The notes under the pieces: generated by a model
What the model was told of the DNA's origin: nothing
The model's database searches: none
The model's input: the letters and a program-made list of their open reading frames with translations, nothing else
Made by a program: the position numbers and the translations under genes
Assembly (NCBI GenBank): GCA_013399695.1
Contig: VXAU01000760.1
Coordinates: forward strand, 4,510,967 to 4,574,966
DNA length: 64,000 nt
Direction of reading: 5' to 3'
From: Formicarius rufipectus
Taxonomy: Eukaryota > Chordata > Aves > Passeriformes > Formicariidae
In this document: positions 12,701-27,700 of the stretch, piece by piece
Position numbering within the stretch: position 1 is the stretch's first letter
How the letters are laid out: each line of letters starts with the position of its first letter

Positions 12701-15700
12701 TCTTCAAAGTAGGTCACCAGAAGAATTTAGATAGTATTTAAAAATGAAATAGTATTAATTAGTTAATCCTTAAAATAAAACATATTTAATTATTTTGATT
12801 TCAATATGGTAAGATTCATACCAAGGTTTCTTGGACAGTGCTTTTTACTCATGTACCTTATTTCCTTATTAAAAGCTTTGTTTTACTTTACTCCGTTTGT
12901 TAATGACATTTTGAGTACTGACTGTACTTAACATTGCAGTTTCCTTTACTATTTTACTTATCCAACACCCTTGCAAATATACAGCATATATATATATGTA
13001 CATCTACACAGCAAGTGTATATATATATATATGTATGCATATATATATGTATATAAAAGCAACAAATAAGTATATGGCATTTGTTTAGTATCCATCAATA
13101 TTGTTTAAATGAGTAGAAAAAAAATGGTATGTGAACAATTTTCCATTTTCTTGGCTCATTGAGCATTACTTCACATCCCTCCTGACCCCACATCATGATT
13201 ACATGTATGTATTTTTTAGTCTTAAAGACATAAGTTTATTGCAAATGGGCAGTTTGACAGACCAAGTGAAAACGGAAATGTAGAGAAACCCAACCAGTGA
13301 CACAGGGGATGTGCTTGACACTGGAGAACCAAAGGTGCCTGTCTGGCTGCGTCACCCCCGCTGTCCCCCCGTGTGCGGGGCCGCCCCCGCCCGGCCCGCA
13401 GCGCCCCCTGGCGGCCCCGCCGCGTCACTGCGCCGTGTCAGGGAGCGCGCCCGTTCCCGACGCACTTCCGAGGGCTAATCCCGCCTCGACAAGAAACATC
13501 CCCCCAGCGTGCCCGCAGCGATGACACAAATACACTACATAGCACAGGCAGAAAAACAGACCCTCGCCCGAATTCAGCACACAGCTCCCGTAGGATGCGT
13601 TAAACACATGTGTTGAAGCACTAACATCTAATCAATAACACTTCTGCGGTTAAACTTACACCTACAAACTGAATCTAAAGGAACTACACCTCGAGAATCG
13701 AGCCAGCAAACAGTGCCCTTTTCACCACTGGCACAACCATATCCCGGGGGATTCAGATCCATGGTCACCCCTCAGCCCAGAACCCACTTCACCTGGAGCT
13801 GTGCTGCTCTGAAGGACCTGGAGCGGTGGCTGAGCAAAGCCCAAAGCCCCTCACAGCCGCAGGGTGTGGCTAACACAGAGGAGAGCCCGAGGCAGCGCTA
13901 ACATTGGCACTGCTGAGAGCCTGTGGGCATTCTGCTTTAACTGGCCTGGCACAACACAGCTGTACAATGGGTGTCAGAACACCTGCATTAATGGCTATTT
14001 AATAAGAAAATGTTTTCTGAATATAGATCTATCCTTGTAAAGCAGCAGAATAAAAGAATGAAAAAAATTAAAAGAAAATAAGAATTAAAATTGTGTCTCA
14101 CACCACACGGTGGCTTTTGCAACTTTCACCTTCTACAGAACTTAAACTGCAACCAGGGCCTTGAGAAGTCACTTGTAAGAGTAGGAACTGCATTACCCAA
14201 CTGCTCTCCCCTGTTCCTGGCTATTTATTGCACTCACAGAGCATCTTCTGTGGCAGAACTATTCCAGTGCAACGCTATGGGGCACATGCTCCAGCACGCC
14301 GTGCATCAGCACTGACACCCTGAGGGCTGTGCCCTGGCTGCCTGTGGCCAGTGCTCCACACAGTGGGGCATGCTGTGGGGGGCACTTGTAGTGTGTGTGC
14401 CCCTCTGTCCAACTGGGACAAAACCCACCAAACAACAGTGGCAAATACTGATGGGAAAAAGGTCAAACACAATTATTTATAAAACACATCAAATGGTTCT
14501 GTACTCAGGCTAAGGGCTTGGCAAGTGGGCATGAGGTTACTACAAACTGTTCATGTTTCTAGGTATTGCCTATTTAGCTCTCTAGCCACCAGAAAACCTT
14601 TTTTTCTCCCTTCAAAACTAGATCCAAAATTCCTGAAACATCCATTTATGGCCATACACAGTTATCACTGACAGGAAGAGAGTTTAAGAAGAGCAGTTTC
14701 AACAAATTATGTTAACATATCTGAGGCATATCTGAGATTTACAGGTGAGACAATGACTAGAAACATTCAAAGAGTATCAGTAACATTCTTAAAGAGATGT
14801 TTTTTTTTTCCTTAATACAATTTTGAGCAATAGTTAAAATGTCAGCTGGTAAAGCTGTTTCCATTTCCACTCAAGGCCAGGAAGACACGCACCCCACCCC
14901 AGGGCACACAGGAGCACTGCTGGGAGTGGCAATCCTGGGATGCCCAGCCTGCTGTGACCCACAGCCCCACCTTCCCATCCAGGTGGGGCACTTGTGGCTG
15001 AGCCAAGAAGCAGCAAGTTCCTGCATTGTTCCCATCCTTGTTTTTCATGTTTCTGTGTGACACCGACAGGAAGTCCCACGGGCAGTTACACAAGTTGGCA
15101 CTACCGAGGTTGCAACACTTACCATTTGGGGTCCAACATTCACATTGATTGGTCCTAAGGTTTTTGGCAAAATCTTAGTCGGAGAGTTGGTGCTGGAAAC
15201 AGGCAATGTAATTACTGAAATATTACCTAAAAAGAGGGGTAAAAAGAGAGGTGTAAATTTCTCAGTAACCTGTGAAAAACACTTTGGCACATTCTCACAT
15301 CACTTGAATGTTCTGGAATTAGATTAGCTTTGTTGTCTCATTCACTGCAATCACACCTGCAAGCAACAGCCTCCAGACCTTTCAGCAGGTGTCACAAGGA
15401 CACCTCACAAACTGACACCTTCACTATTTAAACTTTAAAATCACATGTATTTTATTTCCAGAAACAATTTATTCTTGCCTAAGTCAAAGAGCACACAGCC
15501 TGCCATACCTCAGCATTAGGAGTGAAAATCAATGAGAATACTTCTAAAAAAGCCAGCATACAAATCCTGTTCATAATCATAAGCATGTGTTAAAAATATG
15601 CATCCATAAATCTTCCCAGCCTACACCATTCCTCATCTGTCTACACTCAAGTGCTCTGCAAACATCACTGAAGTGAGCAAATCACAGTCTGCCACTGTAC

Positions 15701-18700
15701 AGGTGGAGCAAGCAATGCCTTTACTACTTACCTAAAGTAATAGAGCAGGCAACTGGATGTCAAGATAAAGCCAACCATGCCATCACTAACCCAGCATGTT
15801 CACATCCCAAGATGGTTATCATCTTTGTGATCCTGGACTGCTTGTGGGTCTAACCTGTCCTGCTTTCACAGAGAGAAGTGCAACTCTATGCCAAGAGCCT
15901 CCAACGCTGCTGCTCCTCCTCTGTCCCAAACTGCAGCTCATGTCTTGGTTATTTGGACTGCCTGTCCAAAACGGTCATGCAGCACTATGGTGTGTTACAG
16001 CTCCACTGCTGTGCCCCAGCCACCCAAAGCACCAGCTCTGTCTCTGTGCCATGTTCCAAGGGCAGGAGCTGGGAATCCATCAATCCATCCATCAAACATT
16101 CCTACACACAGCTCTGCTCAAGGTGGGCAGGGACAGCAGGGGGTCTGCCTACAGAACCAAATATAAGGGAGAGCTGCCACTGCCTCCTAATGCAGAGCCA
16201 GCTCGGGTCTAGCTGGGGTCACGAGGACAAGGACTGGGCTCCTGAAGAGCTACTTGTGCTCTCTGGCACTACAGACAGCAGCTGAGGGCACCTGAGGTGA
16301 CAGGACAGCGGAGACACCTGCACTGCTCCCCCAGGAGCCAGACAGTGCCCAGTTTAGCCCACACAGTCCCCCAAGCCCATGTCAGACATCTCTGCTCACA
16401 TCACCTGTTCACCTCCACTGCCCACTTTTCTCACTCGGTCCTGAATCATGGTCTCTTGTGTACATTTTGGTTTAGTACACCTATGTTCTTACACAGGGTA
16501 AGTGAAAAAGCATACATTCAACAGTGTAACTTCTCTGCAATATGAAGCAGAAGCAACACAACAAAGAAAAAAAGAGTACTTGAAAAAGGAGCTTATTTTC
16601 TGTAGCTCCAGCACAGAAGTAGAAAAGATGTAGATAGATGCAAAGTATCTCCTTTATAAAAAAAATCAACATATATATGAGGAATACATACAATTTGAGA
16701 TGAGGATGTTCTAATGTTCTGTGTAAATTCCTCTGGCATCTGGAGTAACACTGCTACTTAATTTTCCAAAAGGCAGATCTGTATCTGAAAATACCTTCAG
16801 AAACCACTTACTTCTCTATTCAGTAAAATTAATAAATTACTCAGTCACCTAACTCACCTAGAAAAACAAATTTACCAACTCCCCACACTCCCCAGAAAGC
16901 CACCCCCCAAGTAAATCCTTACTGTATTATGAAACATCTTCTGTGAGGTAGCACCAGAGTGCACAAGACAACAATTCATGATTTGCATATGCTGTGTTCC
17001 CATTTTGAGTTCCAAATAGTTCTCTTACTTGTCAGTTTTAGTTTTGCTAGAGGATTTAGCCTGGGATTTCCCAAGGTGTGCCAGCATATTCTCACCCAGA
17101 CTCCTCCCTCACTGCAGGCTGTTCCCATCAACAATGTGTCACTTCCCAGTACTGCTGTAGGAATTTTCCTCTTTTCTGTTGCAGCTTAAACTTTTGACCC
17201 TGTTATCTCAAAGATCATCTCTCATTATTTCTCCTTGTCCCTCTTCTTACCAGGGAAAAGAAATAAATTACTTTCTCTGGTGCCAACAGCGTAAGGTGAC
17301 ATGGCAAAGTGCAGTAAAATTCCGAAATGTCAGGGTTGGCTTTCAGCTCTACCACAGGGCTCCATCAGAGCTGTCTCCAGCAACACTTCCCAGCCTGCAA
17401 GAGGCACTAGAATGTCATGTTTTATAGAGTAAGAGTGGGATGTGTCAGATTTAAAGGCCTGTACAATCAGCACAGCAGCACAATTAGCAGCTACTGCTGC
17501 ACTGTGCCTTCACTGACACAGCTCCCTAGACAAATACACATGGTCACCACCAGGGCAACTGCAGGAAATCCAAGGGTCATTCAAATTCCTTGATCTTGAT
17601 TTTAAAAAGATACTTGATCACATGTGGTGTGTGTTTAAATGTCTCTAACTAGAGTTGCTTTCAATAAAAAAGATTTTCTTCTTCTAATCCCTATACAAAA
17701 CCCCCATCTGGCAGCAGCACTGTCAAAATGATCTTAAGAGTTGATCAAGTGTTCAAAGAAATGTTTCCCTGGCTTTGTTCTTCCTTTTAAATTTCTTCAT
17801 GGGTAAATATAAATATGTGAATGAGTAGAATTTTGAACATAGATAGGATGTAACGGGACCGGCTTCTTTTTATGATTAAGGTCTCTCACCAACAGTGGAC
17901 AGAAAGAAAGAACAACCAAATTTTTCACAGTAAGATATGTGTTGGCAGTTGAAAAATAAGAAAACTAATTTTTATCACTTATTCATAAAGTATTCCCTCC
18001 CTGTTTTCTTCCTTTCAAAAACAGCATCATGGTCCAGCTACTCATGTTATATCCAATGCTACAAATATTTAATGAATATTATTGGTGAAAACACCTCCCC
18101 GTGTTCCTTCACAGCAAACACAACAGCTGGTTCAGGTTGTTGCTCCAAAAGGTTAATGTGTTTCCAAACAGATCTCATCAGTACCCCAGCCAGAAGGGAC
18201 AGATTTTGCAGCCACATCACCAGCGTCACTGCTCTTCCCTCCAAGGGAAATGCAGCTTCTAAGAGCACCCTGTCCTGCCCACAGCCCTTGTGCAGCAGGA
18301 GCCTAGGGCCAGGGGACAGCAGCACTGCCAGGCCTGGAGCTGGCCAGGGCCAGTCCCAGGGCAGGAAAAGCACCACCACAACGTGGGAACTGCCAGCACA
18401 AGTACAACTGCCTTGGAGAACAGGCACTTGCTTGCTAAGATGACTTCCTGTATTTTACACCAAGTTCTTGAGGTTAGGGCACCTTGTGCTTGCTGAGGAG
18501 TTGATCATTTCTGAAGTTCTGGAGGCAAAGTAGTATTACAGAACAGCAAACACCACCAAGAGCAATCTCTTCAAGCCTTATTTATAAAGCAGCATAGAAA
18601 AAGCAGGAGCAAGTAGATATCACAGAACATTCAACAGATTCCTGTATTCAACTGAAAGCAGAAATATCAAAGTTAACTATATATAGATTATCACAAAGCA

Positions 18701-21700
18701 ACTGTAAAGGCTTTAAACATGACTAAGTTCTAAATAAATGCCAACTCTTAATAACACCCATCAGTTGGGAACAAAAAAGATGACACTGATTTATATCCCC
18801 TGGCACAGGAGCAGTGAGTACAGTGATAAGCTGAACACAATGAGACCCATCAGCCTCCAAGTCACGGTAATCTCACTGCGTGGACGAAAAAGGTCAGAAC
18901 AGATGGATCAAACTAGAATGATTTGTATAATAATGCTCAATTCTTATATAATGTTTCCCAGCAGTACTTTCAAGGCACAAAGGAGGTCAGTGTCATTATT
19001 CCCATTGGAAAACCTATGGAAAACGGAGCACATGGGAAAGAAAGGCATGTAGAACTCTCACCGCAGGGCTTTAACTGCAATGCACATAAACCACCCCAAA
19101 CTGGGCCAGCTCCCCACTGATGCAAATTCAAACTAAAGACCTGCCACTGGACGTATGTATGATTCTCTCAGAACAAAAGCACTTTGCTTCTACATAAATT
19201 ATTTTTCCATCCCTCAGTCACTATTGTTGTTTCTCAAGGAGAGAAACCACTGTTGTTATTACTTCACATTTCCAAAAACCCATCATCACTACATAACTAT
19301 TATTCCTCCTGGCATTTGGGCAATATTTTATTTGCACACACAAAGAAAAATTCAATTTAGATGATCTTCAACTTCAACCAGTCACAGATAAAGTTATTCA
19401 TGTTTATGTACATGTACTCTCACATGTACACACTAACCATCTCACAAGATTCACTTTTAAATCATTAAGTGGCACCCTGAATAGCTTAACTTCACACTAA
19501 CAACATGCATTCCTATACAAATAGGAAGCTAAGGAGACTTTAGTGATTTTTTTTTCCTGTATAACTAAATCTCTTAGGTCTGCAGCTTAGTTGAAAAGAT
19601 AATCAGAAACAGTGTCAACTGGAGAATCTATAGACTCTGTCACAGCCAGTTTGAAGGAAACCATGGCTGATGGGGAGCACAGCCCAACCAGCTGGGGTTA
19701 CACAATGCCTACATCAACAAAAAAAGCCTTTGAATTTTCAGACAAAACACTAGGGAGGTGTTGGTAATTTGGATTTCATATTTGGAGCTCAAAACAAATG
19801 TCCACATTTTTAAGTGTCTCAATGAACAGCCAGTTAAAGAAACACAGCTTGTGGCAAAAAACTCCCAAACAAACAACAAAACCCAAACAAAACCAACAAA
19901 AACCCAAACCAAGCAACCAACAAAAATACAAAACAGTTCAGAGTTGCAAAATATCAGCAGTCCATTAGGATATTTTGCAATAACTTAAGTGATGTGCCCT
20001 CAGGGTCCTATATTACACTAAAACATAAACTGATCTCCAAGACCAGGATACAGTATTATAACAGCATATAGAAAAATGAAATTATTATAATGATATTAGT
20101 ACACAAATTTATTTTCTTGGGTCATTTCTTAGTTGCACAAAATTACTGGGCTACAACCCTAACTTTAAAAATTCCATAATCTGTACAAGTACACACATGT
20201 CTAGAAATACATAAAATCAAAGAGATCTGTAGAAAAGATAAACCAAAATGGGGCAGATATGTCAGTTCACTTCAGGCTTACACTTCATATTTTCAGTCTT
20301 TTACTACTCAATTTGAGACAAATTTACAAGAGATAACAGCTCTATGAACCCAAAGGCAGCAGGCATAGGCCTGTGGATATCCAATTATGATGTCTTGGTC
20401 ATTTTAGCTGATCTCTTCAAGCACACAGTGAACTACTGCCATTAGAGCAGCCCTGTGAACTAAGTTTCTGAAACATCAGCCCTATCAGGACTTTGTAAGA
20501 AACAGGTACTGCACAACAAAAAGATGTATTGAAACAAATTTCAGTGTGGTCTTGTATTAGAAGTTAAGATTCCCACCCAAAGCAGTCTCTCTAGAGCCTG
20601 TTACAAGACTGGTGGTCCATGGCTGGACTCCCTTTTCCCTCCGCAGCAACAGAGAACAACATGCAAATTCGTGGAATTTGGGAATACAGCAACAAACAAG
20701 TATTAACTAAGCACAGTATGATTCACCAAAACCACTGTGTTAGTCTCCATGATAGATCTGAAGATAAGAATCCTGTGCAGCCAGCAGCCCCAGCAGCTGT
20801 GCCCAGTCCCATCCCACCCTTAGATGGCCTGTCCCTACCCACACGTGCAGGTGTGACACTGGCATTCCCACTGTTACCCCAAAAGACAAACAGGCTGCTC
20901 CATCTGGCCAGTCACGCACTGCTGTGCGGCCAAGGCAGAGGCCCCAGAGACTGAAGGGGTGCATGAAGAGACAGTGACCACCAAAATGATTCTGCAAGTA
21001 ATACCTGACTGCAAATCTTGATTTTATGACAGGGCTTCACACCCAGGAGACTTCAACACTCAGCAGATCTGGCAGCCCTGGGACTGAATACAGCAGCAGG
21101 GGGTCCTCAAAGCTGGAGACACCCATGTGGATGCAGAGAGGGCAGGCGAGGTGGCTTTATGGGGCAAGTGGTAACACAGACACGCCTTCTGCTTGGAAAC
21201 ACCAGAAAAAAGATTCGATTTTCCCTATTTGTATTATATCAGAGCAGGATTAAAAAACTGCAAGTATTGCCTGGGAATGCCTCCCAAACAGATTCAATTT
21301 TAAACTCTTCTGGTTACATATGCAACTTTTTAACATAACTCTACCCATGTGTGATTTAATTTGTTCACAGCTTGCAACAATTACCCCAAAACCATAACAA
21401 ACTGTCACTATCCAACTCATTCACAAACCTAACAGGACCTGTTTAAGGACTAACCAGAACTATCATACTTAATCTTTTTAACAGAATGGGCAAACAAAGA
21501 CATCGTGCCACTTAAAGCAGGATTTTTCCTGAATGATGGATGAAGTACCTTAATTCCCATCAATTAACTTTACTAGGCACCAAAGTTCTGCCACACCCAG
21601 GAGAGCAACGGTCTTGTTAGCACGGAGTATACCAGGAGTTTCTCCCACCAGGCACAGTCCTTGACAAAACACTAGAATACCTGAAACATACACACAGATC

Positions 21701-24700
21701 TATCCCCACAGCCAGGAACAGCAACATCCATCTCTGTTCTCCAAAACTCGAGAGGAAGTATCCCTTCTGCATTCAGCAACCCAAAGGTATTCATTCACTA
21801 AAGAATGAGAACCAGAACCACCTTTTTTTTTCTGTCCAGGAGAACTAAAATGCAGGTCTCCCACAGGAATAACTTTAATCACTAGCCTGCCAGATAATTT
21901 CAGGTAAGGATATGAAGCACGGCCAGCCCAGCCTGCCACACCTGAACAACTTTCACAATACTACATCAAAGACGAGGTGAAAGGAAATATCCTGAGTGTG
22001 CTGCACAGACTGCTGAAGATATTCCTCCCCATGGTGGTCCTTGCACAGGCAGTCCCTGGCCATTAGTCAAACACCACCCACATGTGGCATTCCCTCAGAT
22101 CTAATGAGTATTCATTTCAAGCTGAGAAAACAATCTTCAGGTGGAAGGCTTTTAGCCAAAAGAGCCTGTTGCCTAGGAATTAAAGGCAACAAATGTAGAG
22201 AAGTAAATTGCTGAACAGGAATTGTTCACTAAACAAAGCGAACAACATTTGAGTTTAATGCTCTGCTTAGCACTGTGATATTTCTCCCAGGCACAAGGGA
22301 AAAAAAAATCTGGTCCCCTTCAGAATTAGGCAGCATGTCCTTCTATGAGGATTACAAAATTGGATCCAAGTGCTTTGACTCTGCAATTATTACATTTAAA
22401 ATATCAAATTCCTTGGTAAATCTGTACTGCATTTAGATACACCGGGTACTAGAAATGCTTCTTTTTCCCAGACATCATTTATACAAGGAATAAAAAAGTA
22501 CTGAAAGTATTCTAAGAATCCTGAATAAAAAAAAGCTGCAGTAAGAAGACAGTAGTATTCACTAAAAACACAGGAAACAATTAAAAAAAACCCAAACAAC
22601 CTATCAACCTATTTGGGAACAGTAATTCAGATTTAAAAAGCAGCAGAAGTGACACAGCAGACTTACAGATTAGATTGCAATACCTAAGCAGTCCGTGAGC
22701 ATTAACTTCTCCTGTAGCAAAATCAACCAGGAAAATACCCAGAGGTTGTGCATGGACACTAAAGGTAAAGGTGGGAAAGATAAACAGGGCCTGATCAAAC
22801 ACACTCCAACAGCAGTAACAAGGTAGCTGCTTCAGAGGGTCTAGGGGAAAAACTAGGGGAGAAGGAGGCTTTGAAAGTTAAGCCTATGAATTGAAGAAAA
22901 GCTGAGGAAGCAATGTAGGAGTGCAAGGGTCACTTGCTAGGATTCCCTGTTTTGGTTATGGACTTTTAGTGACACAAAGAGAAAATTTCCTTAACATACC
23001 TCTTATCTCATGGTGCTAATGCTACAGAACAGGACTACAACTGCCTGTGAGTACAGAATGAGATACAGCTTTCTTGATGTCTCAGGACATCCTCCTGCAG
23101 TTTAAAACAGCATACTCAGAGATCCTACTGCTATTGGGTTTACCTAGAACAGTCCAGCATTTTTCAAAATTAAAGCCAGTGAACTGAGGGTTACACAACA
23201 GATTTCATGGTATGATAAAAGATCAGAGTTCAGTAATAAAAAGGAAGATATTTTGCAAGGAGTTCTCCATGTGCTCATGGCTGGAATGCAAAATGCTCCT
23301 TTAATGCAATACTGGTACTGAACTAGCATGTTTATGTTAGAGGTAAGTAACAAACACACACCAGAGTTATCTTTTTGGTCAAAAAAAATAAATGCACCTT
23401 TTCTAAGGAAAAATTTATAGCACTTGAAATCTGATGCTTTCAAGAAGATCCTTATTTGAGTAAATGGCCTCTCTTTGTTCTTGAATGTATCATACATCCA
23501 TCAAGCCTCAGTCTAAGAACACTATGAAGGTAAATTATAGATAGGCCCAGATATGTAGCAATAAATTGCCTTTATTTTTACTATAGCAAATGATTTAACT
23601 TAAATAATGGATAAAAAAATAGAAACTGTCTTCATTAAAAAGCCCCGACAAGACCTATTGTATTTGAATGGCTGTTAGGAGTTTCTCCCCCCTCCTTAAC
23701 CTTCAGAGTTCAACAGTGGACATGCCAAAAGAAGTAAGTAAAGGATATTTCAGATGGACAGTAAGAGACAGATCAGATATTGGCTGTATCTATACATGTT
23801 TTCTCAGCTTTTACAGAATATTTAATTCTCTATGAAGAGTAAGCTATTGTGAACAAGATGTTGTATCTCAAAAGAGATGTCAGCAATTTTTAATTATATC
23901 TCAAGGTTAAAAAAAAAATCACTAGATCATAATATTATAGAAAATATATGAAAATTGAAGTAAATAATACATCCATCATCCCAGAAGCAAAAATTTGATA
24001 AACAGCACAATAAGGATCACTGAGATATTACTACTAACACTATTGTCCTATACTTCATAAAGTTATTCAATTATGTTCTGAACAAATCCATTGTTCATCT
24101 CTGAGAAATTATTTGAAAGTGTTGTACTTATTTTAGTCTTTTCCCCAGCACCATGACACAATAATCACAAAATGTTGAAGCACAAAGGGCAATTATATCA
24201 CCAATGCACAATAAATAATTCTCAGAGGCCTACAACAAGTCTGTAATGTTCTGCAAGGTTTAGAAAACTGGGAAGACACTGAAGCTATAGCCATTTTATG
24301 TTTAGACTCATTTTTTCAGTCTCTTAGGTTGATGCCATGAGCCAAAAAACATTTTTCCAGCTAATACATGCATTTGTTTATTGCAGTGGGCAACAGCAAA
24401 CTCGTATTTACTTAGAAAGGTTGATTGAAATGTTTCCCAAATGTTAAATCCTCAAGTTTTCTAATATAGATAAGGGGTTCCATTTTTATTTTATTGGAAT
24501 ACTATAGCTGTTATGACTGATCACTAAGTGTTTTTGAGTCAAGTGATTAATCTAGAAGCACTAAGATGAAACAGGACAGGAGAAAGTATAATTGTGCAGA
24601 ACACTTAAAAGCATGAAGTCATGCTTAGCCTTCTCTGCCATTTTGACAACAGAGTCTGGGAACTTCAAGGGTGGAGTAGAAATCAAGAAACTCAGCATAT

Positions 24701-27700
24701 TATTCACCATCAAGGAATGAAAAAAAGTGCTTATTTTATCCTCTAATTACTTTCACTACACCCTTTTTTCCCCCTCTGAAAATCTGAAGATCTTCCAGTC
24801 TTTTCTACTGACACTTACATGTCAGTATGAAAACATCTACCATTTAAATTCTGAGTCTCCCAAATGTGAATCAACCATACACAGTGAAATAAGTTTTAAT
24901 GTATGCTTCTTTTCTATGTATACAAATAGAATTATCTTACCTTTTGTTGGACTCTGGTTCTGATCTATAAATCCCTTCAAGTCTCCATTTGTGGAAGTCA
25001 CACCAACCTGAACAAAACATTTTTGAAGTCTTAAAATATGATAAACCTTTCTATGTTTTCTAATATGTAACTACCAATATCATGACAGTAATCTGTTCTG
25101 CATTATGAACCATCATAATCCTACAGACAGTAGAGTCTAACAAGAACATGAGATTCAAGGCAAAGAATTCAAGACATTTACTGTGTGTATATGAAGATAA
25201 ACTACTTTTAACTAAGTTCTTACCTAAAAGCAACCCTAAATATTCTGATACTGCTGACCCAAGCAGCCCCGTCTGACTGTTATGGTGTAAGTCACTGTCC
25301 CTTCCAAGTCAAATGAAGCAGCTGCCACCACCAAGACAGCACAAATCTGCCTGATGTCCAGAATCCTCAGTATTCAGCTACATGGGCTACACATCTGAAA
25401 TGTGACTCTTGATACCTTTTAGAGACATTCCCCAGCCTTCAGAGATAAACTGACTGAGGGTAAGCTACCACATATATGGAGAATTTAATCATACACAGAA
25501 TGGTGCATCTCAGATTCTGGCATGTACAAAAAGCACTGGAAGGTGCAGTTTGTACAGAAAAATGCAAGACCACAGCTCCTGGAGGAGAGAGGGAAGAGGT
25601 GGAAAGTCCCTCTCATCCCAGCTAACAAGGGAAGGGCCCAGCAGCAGCAAGTAATGGTAAGGCATTTTGCAGTTTCAGCACATTATGATCACACCACCTT
25701 AGTAACCTTGTCCAATGAAGAATTGTTTTGCTTCCAAGCTGTGAGAAGCACTGAGGTACTGAGCTCTGTTGGAGTAGCAGGTAATTAAACTAAATAGTAC
25801 AAATTCTCTTTTTAAAACATTGTAAAATTTGAGTACTTCTGTAAAATATTGGGACAAAGGGCTCTGGTATCCAAGTCGAAAGAACACAACCCTATGCTCA
25901 AGGATCAAATATTTGCTTTATTTTAGAGATGTATATAGCTACAATGGAACCTATGCTAGAGCCGCTTTTAGAATTTTAATAATTTCAAATTAGAACATCA
26001 TTTAATTTCAGGCACATTACACAGTAGCTAAAATAAACTACCCCAGAATAAAAAGTCCCTACTATAAGCATTCAGTGTCTCAGTTCCACTAGAGAACTTG
26101 TATTCAGCAAATAATTTCTGCAGACGAAAATCTGCACACAGCATTGTGACAGACTCTCTTGAAAGAACTTCCATGAAGAATTTGTCACCATGAAGAGCCA
26201 CATGTGAAGATGAACTGCTGCTGCACTGCTCTGGCTGTAGGACACTGCCTAAGGGAGCCAGGCCAGGTGCTTCTGCAAACAAGCCCTCAGAGATGCTCAG
26301 TGCAGTTCCCCAGTTCATCTCAAACCTTGCTGGCATTGGACTGGCGCTTTCCCGGCACCCCCAGCTGGACTCCCCTCATTGTTTCCAAGGGCACCCAGGT
26401 GCTCCGGCTGTTGCAGGCATTGGATCACCAGAGGCTGTTCCCGAGGACAGCAGGTGGCAGCGGCGCGGCAGCGGCGCGGCAGGGCTGGGGGGCAGCGCCA
26501 GCACTGGAGCAGAGCAGGGCAAGGAAGGCATGAAAACAAGCGCAAAACCTCTCCTGCCACCACCTGGTAGTAGATCCAGAGGGAAAACTGAAGCACTCTG
26601 GTACTTTCCCCCCGGGTGCTCGGGCACAAGGAAAGCTCCTGTGGCAAGAGGCCTCTGTGGTTCCTTACACTGCAAGTGTGTTCCTGAGATGTTTAAACCA
26701 GAGGTTGGCACGGGAAGGCCACCCCACTGCCAAGGGGCAGAGCCAGCACTCCCGCATCACGCTGCTGCTGCCCCTGCACAAACAACAGTGCCAGATTCTC
26801 CCCGGGCCCCTGCAAGAAGCAGAAGATCAAAAATGGGAGAAATTTTAAATTCTGAGAAAGAACAGAGGTCCACAGGGATAAATATCATGTCAGATCAAAG
26901 GGCCTCAATTGCTCCCGAGAGACGGGCTAAGAAGTACGGTGAACATCCCCAAAGACACCACTGCAATTTGTTGGCAATTGAACACAGCTCTAGATTTACA
27001 ACTGTACATCTCCCTACTGATCCATATCAGTGCTTCATTAAACAGTGAAGATGATGTACATATGCAGTATCAGAATAAAAATTCCAACATTTACATGTAA
27101 TTCTCTGAAAAATTTAGACTATTTAACTGAATCAATATTTAAGGAAATATAACAAAGTACTTCAGGGTTTTTTTTGTGTATGTTGTAGTTCAGTGATCCA
27201 AATGACATAAAATTACAGCAGAATTTCAGTTAGCATAGAAACATATTATTTTCATTATAATGGTCCTAATATCACATTTATAAAGAGCATCCAATACACA
27301 GCAGTACTTTTCTTAATTTTGTAATCTTTGTACCTAAGTTTAGAAGAGTTTCTTTTCAAACTTGAATTTTGCAAGAACTTCAGTGAGAAATGTGGCAGAT
27401 CTAAAGGAATTTCCTTCTCCTACAGAACAATGTAAGTAAGCCCTCAGAAGTAGCAATGCGTGATGCTGCATTACAATAGTGCAGCAGAACAAGATCTTTA
27501 CAGTATTCCATCTCAATGCTAGAGAGGTCCCAGGCCACGTTGCTATCTGGAGACTGTACCACCTGCTGCTTTTGGGATCTTGTCATTCAACCCCTCCTAA
27601 ACAGAAACCAGCAAACAATCCAAGGTTTAACTGGTATCATTTGTTACTTTTTGTATGGCTCATGTGGTATTTCTGCTTTTTAACAGTGCCCCAGAGTGTC

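Noticed and set aside
15796..16285. Three overlapping plus-strand open frames of 92-138 residues
   Set aside because: Three frames open at once with similar composition indicate chance from low stop-codon density.
17937..18443. A 168-residue plus-strand open frame
   Set aside because: No family resemblance. The opposite strand is also open, and it lies inside a TFDP2 intron in a mildly GC-rich stretch.
26293..27048. A 251-residue plus-strand open frame in a TFDP2 intron, the longest without N
   Set aside because: Its composition reflects the GC-rich patch and no domain is recognisable. There is no splice or promoter evidence and overlapping frames are open on both strands. It could belong to a noncoding RNA, but nothing supports that.
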